In this document: piece after piece, positions 31,627-40,893 of the stretch
Numbering within the stretch: the stretch's first letter is position 1
Layout of the letters: each line of letters opens with the position of its first letter
Source: JANSWP01 sp041941305
GTDB taxonomy: Bacteria; Bacteroidota; Bacteroidia; Chitinophagales; Saprospiraceae
Assembly (NCBI GenBank): GCA_041941305.1
Contig: JBGTQJ010000002.1
Location: 248,001-312,000, forward strand
DNA length: 64,000 bases
Reading direction: 5' to 3'
Position numbers and translations under genes: made by a program
Notes under the pieces: model-generated
Databases searched by the model: none
Told to the model about the DNA's origin: nothing
The model's input: the letters and a program-made list of their open reading frames with translations, nothing else

Positions 31627-32578
31627 AAATATTAAAATAACAAAGGAAAGTCACGAACTTAAAAAGCCTTATGTACTCTCCTTTGTAACACTTCATGAGT
31701 TATCATCAATTGAATTGGTAATCGAAACAGAAAAGCAAACGTGCAAGGCAGAAGTAGTACCATTGTATGGCTATTCTACAGAATCAGAGGAAATGATCTT
31801 GAACTATTTAAATTCAAAAAAAGATATTCTTCAAGGAAAAATGATTGCACATGCACGAGCTGAAATAGAAAAAGATATTCCTTTAACGCCATTTGCAACC
31901 TCTCCCTTGTTGACAAGCATTGACCTGATGAATTGGAAGTTTAATACTAATCCTGACCTTCAAAGAATTAGTTTTGTTAAACCAACTTCTACTTTAAACC
32001 CTCCCATGCTTCTAGAATTAATTGCAAAAGCAATTTTGGATAGACAAACTGTAAAAATTAAACTTATTGGAAATGTAGAAGAAGATATTAAAGCTCTAGA
32101 GGTTTTAAAGAAATTCAAATTTCTTCCAGAAAATTGCATAAGATTAGATGCCAACCAGGCTTATAGTGTAGAAGAAGCAAGCGTACTTTATGACTATATT
32201 TCAAAATCGTCATTTAGAGAGGCAATTACTTATGTAGAACAGCCCTTAAATAGTGATGATTGGGAGGGGCATGCCAAATTAGTGGAAGAGTATTCGGTCG
32301 TAAAAACAATGCTTGACGAAACTATCATTACTAAAGGGCATATAGAAAAAGCAGCAAGGATAAAAATTCCATTTATTAAATTGAAATTGTTTAAGCAAGG
32401 CGGTATAATGGAATTATTGAAGTTGGCACAGTTAGCATATGAAAAAGGAATAAAAGTCATATTAGGAAATGGGGTTGCTACTTTTTTATCCAATAAAATA
32501 GAAATAAATTTATACACGGACTATCCAGCCTTATTTTTTGGTGCTTGTGAAGCCAATGGTTTCTTAAAACTAAAATAG
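31607..32578 (+). CDS. Enolase-superfamily enzyme (MLE/dipeptide epimerase-like)
   Basis: The 323-residue protein has the (beta/alpha)-barrel residues of the muconate-lactonizing subgroup: K150-I-K152, metal ligands D181 with N183 (L-D-A-N-Q-A-Y), E211 (V-E-Q-P-L) and D237 (M-L-D-E-T), and K258-L-K260 as the second catalytic lysine. Paired lysines on both sides of the barrel fit a 1,1-proton transfer, as in L-Ala-D/L-Glu epimerases and o-succinylbenzoate synthase. The start is GTG at 31607 inside the preceding gene. Length is a little short. An ATP-grasp ligase two genes upstream makes epimerisation of an amide- or peptide-linked residue attractive, but no substrate is shown. Confidence 0.85.
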   Translation: MKSGLIKNIKITKESHELKKPYVLSFVTLHELSSIELVIETEKQTCKAEVVPLYGYSTESEEMILNYLNSKKDILQGKMIAHARAEIEKDIPLTPFATSPLLTSIDLMNWKFNTNPDLQRISFVKPTSTLNPPMLLELIAKAILDRQTVKIKLIGNVEEDIKALEVLKKFKFLPENCIRLDANQAYSVEEASVLYDYISKSSFREAITYVEQPLNSDDWEGHAKLVEEYSVVKTMLDETIITKGHIEKAARIKIPFIKLKLFKQGGIMELLKLAQLAYEKGIKVILGNGVATFLSNKIEINLYTDYPALFFGACEANGFLKLK

Positions 32579-32619
32579 TGCAATATACAAGCACCTGACT
32601 TTCTGAATAACAATTATTG

Positions 32620-34236
32620 ATGACCTTGATTCAAATAAGCGGAGAAATTATACTTCTTGTAGGGTTGACTTTTCTATTTAGGATATTGTTTCTTACTGCC
32701 AAAGATATTGCTTCGGGAGGAAATACTGAGAATGATTTTCATTTTCATAGATGGTACATCAAGGTTTTTGCTGAAAACAATTCCATTTTTAAAAGATTCT
32801 TTTCCAAATCAATAAATAAAGGAATACTGTCCTACCCTCCCTTGCCTCACGCGGCAATTTCAAAATTTCCAAAAAAATACTGGGTTTTAGCAGGTTTATT
32901 GGGGAATCAACTCTATGATGTCATAGCTGGTATTATTTTCTACTTTTTAGTCAATTATCTTTCTTCAGACTATCAAATTGAAGAATTTATTTCTGGCATC
33001 TCAAATGGATTTTTTTTCGCAGTAATTATTGTTACCATTCCGTTACTTTCTCCAGTAAATAATAGATTAACAGGAATGGGGGGTAGAACTTTGGGACCTT
33101 TACTTGTATGGATATATTTTATTTTAGCTGGTGGGGTTTTGATAGATGAGAAATATTGGTTATTGATTCCGGCTGCCTTAATAGCTAACTTAATTATTCT
33201 AAGCTCAAAATTTGGAACACAATGCTTGGTGCTTTTTTCAATTGGATTATCAATTGGATTAAAATCGATAATACCATTAGGCTTGTGTTTGTTATTTATT
33301 CTTACAGGAAGTATTATCAAACCACTAGGGGTAGGTTGGCAATTGAAAGTGATGTATTTTAGGTTAAAATTCTATTCAACGGTGAAAATGGCATTTGTGG
33401 AGTTCAGGAATAATTGGACAAATTTTATTTTTTATCTAAAATCATTTCCAAAAAAACCATTTAAATCATACCATTATTTTACCACAAAAATCTCGGTACT
33501 AATTATTTTATTGGGATGCCCTGGTTTGATAGTTTTTTTTGGCCTGGGTTTATACGACTGGGAAGTATTTCAACTGTTGAGAAGCAGTTCCTATTTTGAA
33601 TATATATTAATTCTTATCTACTCTGGTATAGGTAGTTTTATACTAACTAGTTTCAAACCATTTGATATAATAGGAGAGGCAGAGAGGTATATTGAATACG
33701 TCTCGCCAGCTGTATATTTAGGCTTATTATTTATCCTAAATCAACAAAATCAACTCACTCCTCTTCTTTTCTATTTATTTATTTTCCATTTAATTATTAT
33801 CCTCAACAATTACTTGTTGACAAACCCCAATAGGCTAATTAATAATTTGAGCAATTCGAAAGTTAATGTCCTAAATCCTTTAAGAGAATTATTAGACTTT
33901 TTATACGAATTTGATGCTAAAACTTTCTGGTGTATTCATCAAAAATTAAGTTTAATATTAAGCTATTATCTCACCTTTGATTATAATTTTTATTTCAATG
34001 GAATTATGGATGAAAATCAAGGTAGAGAACCATTCAAAGAAGACTTCCTGATTTATGGGTATTGTATTCCGGACATTAACCATTTCAAGACAAAATATGG
34101 AGTAGAGGGCTTTATTATTCAAAAAAACAAGTTTCACTATTATGAGCAGAATAATATTGAATTTGGCTTTATTGAAGAGCAAAAAGTTTTTGAAAACGAC
34201 GTTTTTGTGGTTTATGATGTGCGAAATAAAAAATAA
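32620..34236 (+). CDS. Multi-pass membrane protein, possible GT-C glycosyltransferase
   Basis: The 538-residue protein has about eleven hydrophobic segments in its first 400 residues and a soluble C-terminal part. Near the N-terminus, D-I-A-S-G-G-N-T-E-N-D-F-H-F-H-R-W-Y and G-I-L-S-Y-P-P-L-P-H look like the acidic-residue loop and Y-P-P-L motif of GT-C type transferases that use polyprenyl-linked sugars. It might equally be a polymerase-type protein. The ATG at 32620 directly follows an in-frame TTG. The gene stands between the amidotransferase module and a GT4 gene. Family assignment is tentative. Confidence 0.6.
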   Translation: MTLIQISGEIILLVGLTFLFRILFLTAKDIASGGNTENDFHFHRWYIKVFAENNSIFKRFFSKSINKGILSYPPLPHAAISKFPKKYWVLAGLLGNQLYDVIAGIIFYFLVNYLSSDYQIEEFISGISNGFFFAVIIVTIPLLSPVNNRLTGMGGRTLGPLLVWIYFILAGGVLIDEKYWLLIPAALIANLIILSSKFGTQCLVLFSIGLSIGLKSIIPLGLCLLFILTGSIIKPLGVGWQLKVMYFRLKFYSTVKMAFVEFRNNWTNFIFYLKSFPKKPFKSYHYFTTKISVLIILLGCPGLIVFFGLGLYDWEVFQLLRSSSYFEYILILIYSGIGSFILTSFKPFDIIGEAERYIEYVSPAVYLGLLFILNQQNQLTPLLFYLFIFHLIIILNNYLLTNPNRLINNLSNSKVNVLNPLRELLDFLYEFDAKTFWCIHQKLSLILSYYLTFDYNFYFNGIMDENQGREPFKEDFLIYGYCIPDINHFKTKYGVEGFIIQKNKFHYYEQNNIEFGFIEEQKVFENDVFVVYDVRNKK

Positions 34237-34238
34237 GC

Positions 34239-35423
34239 ATGAAGGATAAATCTTTGGTGATTTTTGGGAAAAAAAGAATTTGGAAAGATCTAAACCAGGG
34301 TTCTTCTTACTACGTCAATGACTCCTTATACAAGCAAAACGTAGCTTTATCCAATCGGTTCCATCACACTTTTCTTTGTGCAGAGGAGGTGCCACCAAGA
34401 AAAGGCCTAATAGAGATTAGTGGCTTCGGGTTTCAAATATTCCCTTACAAATTCAAATTCAAAAGATTTAGGAGAAAATTACAATTTTTTCTAAATCTGC
34501 CATTTATGTTGTTTAACTTTTCAAAAGTTATCAATAAAACTGATTTTTGTTACATTCTTTTGCCTGGAGAGGTTGGACTGGTTGGAATAATATTGGCATT
34601 GCTTAAAAGAAAGCCTACTGTTGTAAGATTTATGATGAGTTGGGATTTTATTTCAAATGATATCCCTTTCGGAAAATCTTATCAAAAAATCTTATCCTTT
34701 CTTGGACGAAAAAAATACATTGAAGTATTTATTACTCAAATGCAGCTGGAAAGTTCAGCAGAAAAAAACCTGAAATTTCGGCAGATTTTTTCTCCTTCTT
34801 TAAGTGAAAATGATTTTAGCAAGGGAAAGAAATCAATAGTTAACAAAACAAAGTTCAATTTTATTTATGTAGGTCGTTATGATCTCGAATCAAAGGGAAT
34901 TATCCCCATGTTTAAGGCTTTTTGTTCTTTGATTCAAAGTGGGTTAAAATGTCAATTGACCATCATAGGCAAGGCTACCATAGAACGGATCACGAATACA
35001 CCGGGGTTTTCAGATGAAGAAAAAAGAATTTTGAAGGAAAATGTGCATTGTGCAGGACTTGTGAGTCATACCAAAGTTTTATCGGAAATTGGCATTGCGG
35101 ATTTATTGTTTCTGTTCAGTGAAAAAGAAGGATTTCCTAAAACCGTTATCGAAGCTTATTCCCAAGGGGTTCCTGCCGTTTTAGGTCCATTCCTTTCAGC
35201 ATCCTACATGGCTGGAAAAAATGAAGAAAGAGCTATACAAACGAATAATGCTGCACCAGAAGTTATTGCTAAAAAAATCATCCAGTTGCTCAAGTCTCCA
35301 AGCCGTTATGGAACTATGTCAGAAAATTGTTTAAGGTTTTCCGAACAGTTTACTTTGGAAAGTTGGTCAAAAACCATCATGAACACATTTGATGATCTTA
35401 GTAGTTATCATCGTCTGAATTAA
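34239..35423 (+). CDS. Glycosyltransferase family 4 protein
   Basis: A 394-residue GT-B fold enzyme. The C-terminal nucleotide-sugar domain has F-I-Y-V-G-R-Y-D-L-E-S-K-G-I, L-T-I-I-G-K-A and the E-x(7)-E motif in S-E-K-E-G-F-P-K-T-V-I-E-A-Y-S-Q-G-V-P. Domain one is longer and more divergent. It transfers one sugar onto the growing lipid-linked repeat; donor and acceptor cannot be told. It follows the membrane protein after 2 bases and precedes the MBOAT gene by 19. Confidence 0.85.
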   Translation: MKDKSLVIFGKKRIWKDLNQGSSYYVNDSLYKQNVALSNRFHHTFLCAEEVPPRKGLIEISGFGFQIFPYKFKFKRFRRKLQFFLNLPFMLFNFSKVINKTDFCYILLPGEVGLVGIILALLKRKPTVVRFMMSWDFISNDIPFGKSYQKILSFLGRKKYIEVFITQMQLESSAEKNLKFRQIFSPSLSENDFSKGKKSIVNKTKFNFIYVGRYDLESKGIIPMFKAFCSLIQSGLKCQLTIIGKATIERITNTPGFSDEEKRILKENVHCAGLVSHTKVLSEIGIADLLFLFSEKEGFPKTVIEAYSQGVPAVLGPFLSASYMAGKNEERAIQTNNAAPEVIAKKIIQLLKSPSRYGTMSENCLRFSEQFTLESWSKTIMNTFDDLSSYHRLN

Positions 35424-35442
35424 CTACTCCTGAAACTAAGGA

Positions 35443-36882
35443 ATGCTTTTTAACTCTGCCGAATTCTTTCTCTTTTTTCCTCTTGTAGTTCTACTTTATT
35501 TTCTCCTTCCCACAAAATGGCGAAATCTTTTTCTATTACTTTCCAGCTATTACTTCTATATGTGCTGGAAAGTGGAATACATTTTTCTCATACTATTTTC
35601 TACATGTGTAGATTATGTGGCTGGACTCAAAATGTCAACCCTTTTAAATGAGAAAAAACGAAGATTCTGGTTAATTGCTTCATTATTTTCGAATCTTGGG
35701 ATATTATTTCTTTTCAAATACTTTAATCTCTTTAATGATACAGCCAGAGCGGCTTTCAACCATTTTAACATTTTTTATGATGTCCCTGCTTTTGAACTTT
35801 TACTACCAGTAGGAATTTCTTTTTATACCTTTCAAACGTTGGCATATACCATAGATGTTTATTACAGGAAAATACCTGCAGAAAAGAGGTTTTTTGACTT
35901 TGCTCTGTATGTAGCATTTTTTCCCCAATTAGTTGCCGGACCTATTGAGCGAGCTGGGAGATTATTGCCGCAATTTAAGAAAAGCTATTCTTTTGAATAT
36001 ACACGAGTAGTTGGAGGGCTTCAACAAATGCTTTGGGGTTTCTTTAAAAAGTTAGTCATTGCAGATAGAATTGCCCCAATTGTAAACTCGGCCTATAATG
36101 ACCCCACTGGCAGCAGTGAAATCAGTCTTCTTTTTGCAACGTACTTATTTGCTATCCAGATCTATTGTGATTTCTCAGGCTACTCGGACATTGCAATTGG
36201 AGCTGCACGAATATTGGGAATAAATTTAATGGATAATTTCAGAGTGCCATATTTATCAAAATCAATAAGGGAATTTTGGCAACGCTGGCATATATCACTT
36301 TCCACCTGGTTTAGAGACTATTTATATATCCCTTTAGGGGGCAACCGGGTTGCCATTCCAAGGTGGTATTTAAATTTAATGATTGTTTTTGTTGTAAGTG
36401 GACTATGGCATGGAGCGAATTGGACATTTGTAGTTTGGGGAGCATTGCATGGTGGATATTTGATAAGTGAAATCCTGGCAAAAAAAATCAATTTCCCAGT
36501 TCATTTACCTACAATGGTAAAAAAAACACTGGCAATTTTACTCACATTTCATTTAGTGCTCATCGCGTGGGTTTTTTTCAGAGCCAATTCTTTAGATGAT
36601 GCTTTTTTTATTTTATATAAGATATGTATGATTCCTACAGAATTATCCTTAGCGGCCATAAAAGAGGGTATTTTTTTTCAAGGCTCAGGCTGGGCAATGC
36701 TAATTAACCTTGTTCTTGTAGGCATTTTTATACTAATTGACCCTGCATTTGATTCACAAATCAAAAAAATAAAAAAGAATCAAAATCTTCGATTTGGGTT
36801 AGTCAAATCAAGTGTCTTGCTGACGCTGATTTTAATTTTTGGATATTTTGGTGAAGTGGAATTTATTTATTTTCAGTTTTGA
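35443..36882 (+). CDS. MBOAT family O-acyltransferase (AlgI-like)
   Basis: A 479-residue membrane protein with about ten hydrophobic segments. The AlgI/DltB signature is present: L-P-V-G-I-S-F-Y-T-F-Q-T-L-A-Y-T-I-D-V-Y-Y, F-P-Q-L-V-A-G-P-I-E-R, F-W-Q-R-W-H-I-S-L-S-T-W-F-R-D-Y and the catalytic histidine H323 in S-G-L-W-H-G-A-N-W. Such proteins pass an acyl group, commonly acetyl, across the membrane for transfer to polysaccharide hydroxyls by a periplasmic partner. The SGNH-like protein encoded next, coupled by a TTGA overlap, is the probable partner. Confidence 0.93.
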   Translation: MLFNSAEFFLFFPLVVLLYFLLPTKWRNLFLLLSSYYFYMCWKVEYIFLILFSTCVDYVAGLKMSTLLNEKKRRFWLIASLFSNLGILFLFKYFNLFNDTARAAFNHFNIFYDVPAFELLLPVGISFYTFQTLAYTIDVYYRKIPAEKRFFDFALYVAFFPQLVAGPIERAGRLLPQFKKSYSFEYTRVVGGLQQMLWGFFKKLVIADRIAPIVNSAYNDPTGSSEISLLFATYLFAIQIYCDFSGYSDIAIGAARILGINLMDNFRVPYLSKSIREFWQRWHISLSTWFRDYLYIPLGGNRVAIPRWYLNLMIVFVVSGLWHGANWTFVVWGALHGGYLISEILAKKINFPVHLPTMVKKTLAILLTFHLVLIAWVFFRANSLDDAFFILYKICMIPTELSLAAIKEGIFFQGSGWAMLINLVLVGIFILIDPAFDSQIKKIKKNQNLRFGLVKSSVLLTLILIFGYFGEVEFIYFQF

Positions 36883-37844
36883 TTTTGCGTAATTTTTTTT
36901 TCAAAGGCCTTCAGCTTCTGTTGATTACCCTTTTCGTCTATTTGACTACCTACTCAATTCTATATTTCATCACAGTAGAAGAAAAGTCATTGTTATATCA
37001 CACTTCTCCAGTGTTAAGGAGTCAGGGAAAGAGACATTCTTTTAAAAGCCTTCAGGAATTTGAGCGAACAAAAAAAGAAAAATTCGATTTTGTGGTGATG
37101 GGTTCGTCGCATGCCTATCGAAGTTATGATCCGAGAATTTTTGCAAGAGAAGGCTATCGAATACACAATCTTGGAACTAGCTCTCAACGTATTATGCATT
37201 CTTATGTATTGGGAAATACCCTTATTAATCGTTCCATTACTGATTGTGTAATTATTGATCTTTATTCGGGAGCTATTACGGGGACTATTGATGAGGCAAG
37301 TACAAATTTAATTCAAAACATTCCTACTCTGAAAGGGGCAGTCCAAATGGCTTTGCATTCAAAAGATATTCGGGCAATCAATATGTTGACCTTAAAATGT
37401 TTCGATCATCTTTTTTTGAAGAAATCAGAGATAGATACGACGGTTAATTATAATAAAAGGTCTGTCTATATTAATGGGGGATTTGCTGAAACGAAGGACT
37501 CTATAAATGCTCCAAATCCCAGGCAGCGGTACCAGTATATAAAGGGAAACTCAAATTTGAAATATTTAGAAAAATTACTAAGGCATTTTGAAAAAGAAAA
37601 ATTGAAGGTTTTTATCGTTTTTACTCCAACCCCTAAGGAATATAGACCCCAAAATAAAGAAGAATATGTTTTGGAAATTAGCCAATTGGCATCTGCATTC
37701 AAGAATGTGACAATGCTAGACTTTACAAGCAAGCTAGACCTAAACTCACAGCACCACTTTTATGATCATCGCCATTTAAATCAAAGTGGTGTAGAAATTT
37801 TCAACAAAGTCCTTATTTCTGAATTAAAGGAATATATCAAGTAG
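36879..37844 (+). CDS. SGNH-like partner of the MBOAT acyltransferase
   Basis: The 321-residue protein has an N-terminal membrane anchor (L-Q-L-L-L-I-T-L-F-V-Y-L-T-T-Y-S-I-L) and a periplasmic SGNH-like domain. Block I is V-M-G-S-S-H-A-Y-R-S with a serine nucleophile candidate (S76 or S77), followed by N-L-G-T-S-S-Q-R and the C-terminal D-H-R-H-L-N-Q-S-G that supplies Asp and His. This order is like AlgJ, AlgX and DltD-type proteins that complete O-acetylation. It starts with TTG overlapping the MBOAT stop, so translation is coupled. Confidence 0.8.
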   Translation: MILRNFFFKGLQLLLITLFVYLTTYSILYFITVEEKSLLYHTSPVLRSQGKRHSFKSLQEFERTKKEKFDFVVMGSSHAYRSYDPRIFAREGYRIHNLGTSSQRIMHSYVLGNTLINRSITDCVIIDLYSGAITGTIDEASTNLIQNIPTLKGAVQMALHSKDIRAINMLTLKCFDHLFLKKSEIDTTVNYNKRSVYINGGFAETKDSINAPNPRQRYQYIKGNSNLKYLEKLLRHFEKEKLKVFIVFTPTPKEYRPQNKEEYVLEISQLASAFKNVTMLDFTSKLDLNSQHHFYDHRHLNQSGVEIFNKVLISELKEYIK

Positions 37845-39047
37845 GTGAGTATTGGACAAAATATCAAAATTGGCATTTTTGAAGGGAATATTCCTCCTTC
37901 TTCAACTTTTATCCACAATTTGATTCTTGGTTTGGCAGATAGACATACTGTCTACGTTTATGGAACTTTAAAGAAGGATATATATAAAAAGCACCCTAAT
38001 ATTTTAACAGTGCCCTTTCCGCGAAAAAGAGTATTCGTTTTGTTTGCTGTTTTTTGGGGTTTCTTAAGATTGGCTATTAACAATTACCCCGTTTTTTCAA
38101 GATTGATTCAACTAACCAAAAGGAAAACCTTTCGGGTAAAACTTATCTACTGGAATAGACTATTGCCCATTCTTAATAACCCTCCTGACCTGCTTCACGT
38201 CCAATGGATAAAAGCTTTTGGAGAATTTCAAATATTAAAAAAACTACTTTCAATAAAATTGATTGTGAGTTTGAGAGGATATCAGGTAAGTGTCTCCCCT
38301 TTTTTGGATACTAAACTTGCTACAGCTTATAAAAGGTATTTTAAAGAAGTAGATGCTATTCATACTATATCTGATGATTTATTAAAACAAGCCATCCTGC
38401 TGGGAGCTGAGGAAAAAAAGGCCTTTAAAATAACCCCAGCCCTTGACCTTGAATTATTTAAATATAGAGGAGAAAAGTTATTGGACAAGAGTAAAGGCTT
38501 AAAAATAGTAACAGTAAGTTCATTGTTTTGGAAAAAGGGATTAAGCTATGCTTTAGCTGCTATTTCTATTTGTAAGGAAATGGGTTGCAAATTGAAATAT
38601 GATATTTATGGAGATGGACGGGATCGTGAAGAATTACTATTTCACATTAAGGATCTTGGAATAGAAAGCTTTGTGGAGTTGAAAGGTCGAATTCCATACT
38701 CGGAAATCCCAAAAACGCTTGCCAAATATGATGTTTATCTTCAACCTAGTGTTCAGGAAGGGTTTTGTAATGCTGTAGTAGAAGCTCAGGCTGTGGGCTT
38801 GCCATGTATTGTTACTAATGCAGAAGGGCTCCCAGAAAATATTGGTAACGGAGAAACTGGTTGGGTTATTCCAAGCCGCTCCCCGGAAAGGATTGTAGAA
38901 TCCATAAAAACTATTTTGGAAATAAAAATGGAAGACTGGTTAAAACTACAATCAAAATCAAGGAAGTGGGCAGTGAAACAATATGATATTGATCATCAAA
39001 TGGAATTATTTGAACAATTTTATAGAAAAGTAGCTCTAGAGTCCTGA
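37845..39047 (+). CDS. Glycosyltransferase family 4 protein
   Basis: A 400-residue GT-B enzyme with H-V-Q-W-I-K, S-L-R-G-Y-Q and H-T-I-S in the acceptor domain. The donor domain has T-V-S-S-L-F-W-K-K-G-L-S-Y-A-L, Y-G-D-G-R-D-R-E and the E-x(7)-E motif Q-E-G-F-C-N-A-V-V-E-A-Q-A-V-G-L-P. It begins with GTG immediately after the previous stop. The motif set is shared with the protein at 45486 (H-T-I-S, Q-E-G-F-C-N-A-V, A-E-G/A-G-G-L-P-E-N), so the two are paralogues and may handle related donors. Confidence 0.88.
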   Translation: MSIGQNIKIGIFEGNIPPSSTFIHNLILGLADRHTVYVYGTLKKDIYKKHPNILTVPFPRKRVFVLFAVFWGFLRLAINNYPVFSRLIQLTKRKTFRVKLIYWNRLLPILNNPPDLLHVQWIKAFGEFQILKKLLSIKLIVSLRGYQVSVSPFLDTKLATAYKRYFKEVDAIHTISDDLLKQAILLGAEEKKAFKITPALDLELFKYRGEKLLDKSKGLKIVTVSSLFWKKGLSYALAAISICKEMGCKLKYDIYGDGRDREELLFHIKDLGIESFVELKGRIPYSEIPKTLAKYDVYLQPSVQEGFCNAVVEAQAVGLPCIVTNAEGLPENIGNGETGWVIPSRSPERIVESIKTILEIKMEDWLKLQSKSRKWAVKQYDIDHQMELFEQFYRKVALES

Positions 39048-39054
39048 AATAAAT

Positions 39055-40887
39055 ATGTGTGGAATTTTTGGAGAAATTGGAGTATTGAGCGATTTGGCTG
39101 AGTTTGAGGATATTTTAAATAAATCTGGAAAGCGAGGGCCAGATGACCAACAAATATTGGAATCCAATCAGAATGTTAGATTTGGGTTTAATCGCCTGTC
39201 CATTCTTGATTTATCAGAGGCAGGACGCCAACCTATGTGGTCACAAGATGAAAGGTGGTTGGTCATGATGAATGGAGAATTATACAATCATCTTGAATTG
39301 AGAGCTCGAATCAAAGAGGTAAGGTGGAAAGGGCATAGTGATGCTGAAACACTGACCGAAGCTATTGCGATGTGGGGTTTCGAAAAAACACTGTTCGAAA
39401 TTGACGGTATGTTTGCTATAGCTGCTTGGAATGTAAAGGAAAAAAGACTCTTTCTGGCTCGAGATTTTGCTGGAATAAAACCCTTGTTTTTTGGTTGGAA
39501 TGATCAAACCTTTATCTTCTCCAGTCAGTATGACCAAATAATGCTGCATTCTGCTTGTTGTAAGAAGGAATTGAATCCCGCTGTTCTTCGCTTATATCTG
39601 GAACAGCATTTCATGCCTGCTCCCTTTGGACTTTATCAAAATACAGCCCAATTGGAGCCAGGAGAATGGATGTCTATAGACTTACAAATTCGGCAGCAAA
39701 AGTCTCGTTATTGGGACTTTCCTGAGTGGGTCGAATCTGATCTTTTTGATGAAGATAAATCTTTGGAATGGTTGGACTATACTTTAAGCAATTCAGTAAA
39801 AGCAGAAATGCTTTCCGATGTTCCTCTAGGGGCTTTCCTTTCAGGAGGTATAGATTCTCCTTTGATCACTTTTTTTGCCAATCGGCAAACAAAAGAGCCA
39901 TTAAAAGCTTTCTCAATTGGCTCTGATAGTCCTATCCATGATGAGTCTTCTTTAGCAATTGATTATGCTAAACAAATTGGTGTTGAGCATACTCTTGAAA
40001 GAATGAACAGCCAATCAGCGCTAGCTTATTGGGATAATGCGATGAGTGCATTACATGAGCCTATTGGTGATTTTAGCTTACTTCCTACCTATCTGGTATC
40101 TTATTTAGCTGCAAAACAGGTAACCGTTGCGCTTTCGGGAGATGGAGGAGATGAATTATTTTTTGGATATGAACGTTTTTGGAGTATTTTGAAAAACCCT
40201 ATGTGGCATCACATTCCGTGGGCAGTGAGGTATGGGATTTATGGTATAGACAGATTATTGACCAAAAATCAAAATATTAATGGGGGATTGTTGTCAAAAT
40301 CTCCAGGACATGCGCATAGGAAATTACATAGTCGGTTTACTGAGGGTCAAATTGAAAGTGTTATTCCAAGTCTTAGAGATATTTCCCCTCCTGAAAATTA
40401 CAGGACTTACGCCTATGTAGGAAAAAACAAAGACCAGATTTTGCAGCAAATGCGTCGTGCTGAATTTTACGGCATGATGCAAAAAACGCTTCGGAAAGTT
40501 GATTTAGCCAGTATGGAAAATAGCCTTGAGGTGAGAGTGCCATTCTTGAAGAAATCTTTTATTGAAGCTTCATTCAGAATAAACCCACATTTGAGTTATG
40601 GTGCTAATCAGAGGAAAACTTTGTTGAAAAAACTGTTGATTTCTCATTTGCCGAAGAGCCCCATTGATCCTGTCAAACGTGGATTTAGTATACCTCTTAG
40701 TAAATGGATACGAAAAGAACTAAAAGAGCCATTCAGGGATTTGTTTGAACAAAAACACCTGCTTCAACATTATGGTTTCTCAAAAAAAGGAATTGATTTG
40801 ATGTTAGTAGAGCATGAAAATGGGCAGGATGCCAAGTGGCCTCTTTTTACTATGTATGCTCTATTAGATTGGAAAAGAAAGTTATAG
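39055..40887 (+). CDS. asnB: Glutamine-hydrolysing asparagine synthase family amidotransferase (copy 2)
   Basis: A 610-residue enzyme with the class II glutaminase nucleophile C2 (M-C-G-I-F-G-E-I-G), K-R-G-P-D-D-Q, N-G-E-L-Y-N-H and D-A-E-T, and a synthetase domain with F-L-S-G-G-I-D-S-P near residue 262 and S-G-D-G-G-D-E-L-F-F-G-Y. The C-terminus E-N-S-L-E-V-R-V-P-F-L and K-R-G-F-S-I-P-L-S-K-W-I is typical of exosortase/O-antigen-associated AsnB forms. The likely reaction is carboxylate amidation of a sugar acid. Spacing is 7 bases from the GT4 upstream and 6 bases to the sulfotransferase downstream. Confidence 0.92.
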   Translation: MCGIFGEIGVLSDLAEFEDILNKSGKRGPDDQQILESNQNVRFGFNRLSILDLSEAGRQPMWSQDERWLVMMNGELYNHLELRARIKEVRWKGHSDAETLTEAIAMWGFEKTLFEIDGMFAIAAWNVKEKRLFLARDFAGIKPLFFGWNDQTFIFSSQYDQIMLHSACCKKELNPAVLRLYLEQHFMPAPFGLYQNTAQLEPGEWMSIDLQIRQQKSRYWDFPEWVESDLFDEDKSLEWLDYTLSNSVKAEMLSDVPLGAFLSGGIDSPLITFFANRQTKEPLKAFSIGSDSPIHDESSLAIDYAKQIGVEHTLERMNSQSALAYWDNAMSALHEPIGDFSLLPTYLVSYLAAKQVTVALSGDGGDELFFGYERFWSILKNPMWHHIPWAVRYGIYGIDRLLTKNQNINGGLLSKSPGHAHRKLHSRFTEGQIESVIPSLRDISPPENYRTYAYVGKNKDQILQQMRRAEFYGMMQKTLRKVDLASMENSLEVRVPFLKKSFIEASFRINPHLSYGANQRKTLLKKLLISHLPKSPIDPVKRGFSIPLSKWIRKELKEPFRDLFEQKHLLQHYGFSKKGIDLMLVEHENGQDAKWPLFTMYALLDWKRKL

Positions 40888-40893
40888 GAAAAA

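Noticed and set aside
32973..33320. Minus-strand frame of 115 codons
   Set aside because: It lies wholly within the membrane protein gene, whose own frame has clear hydrophobic segments; the antisense of such AT-rich sequence often stays open by chance.
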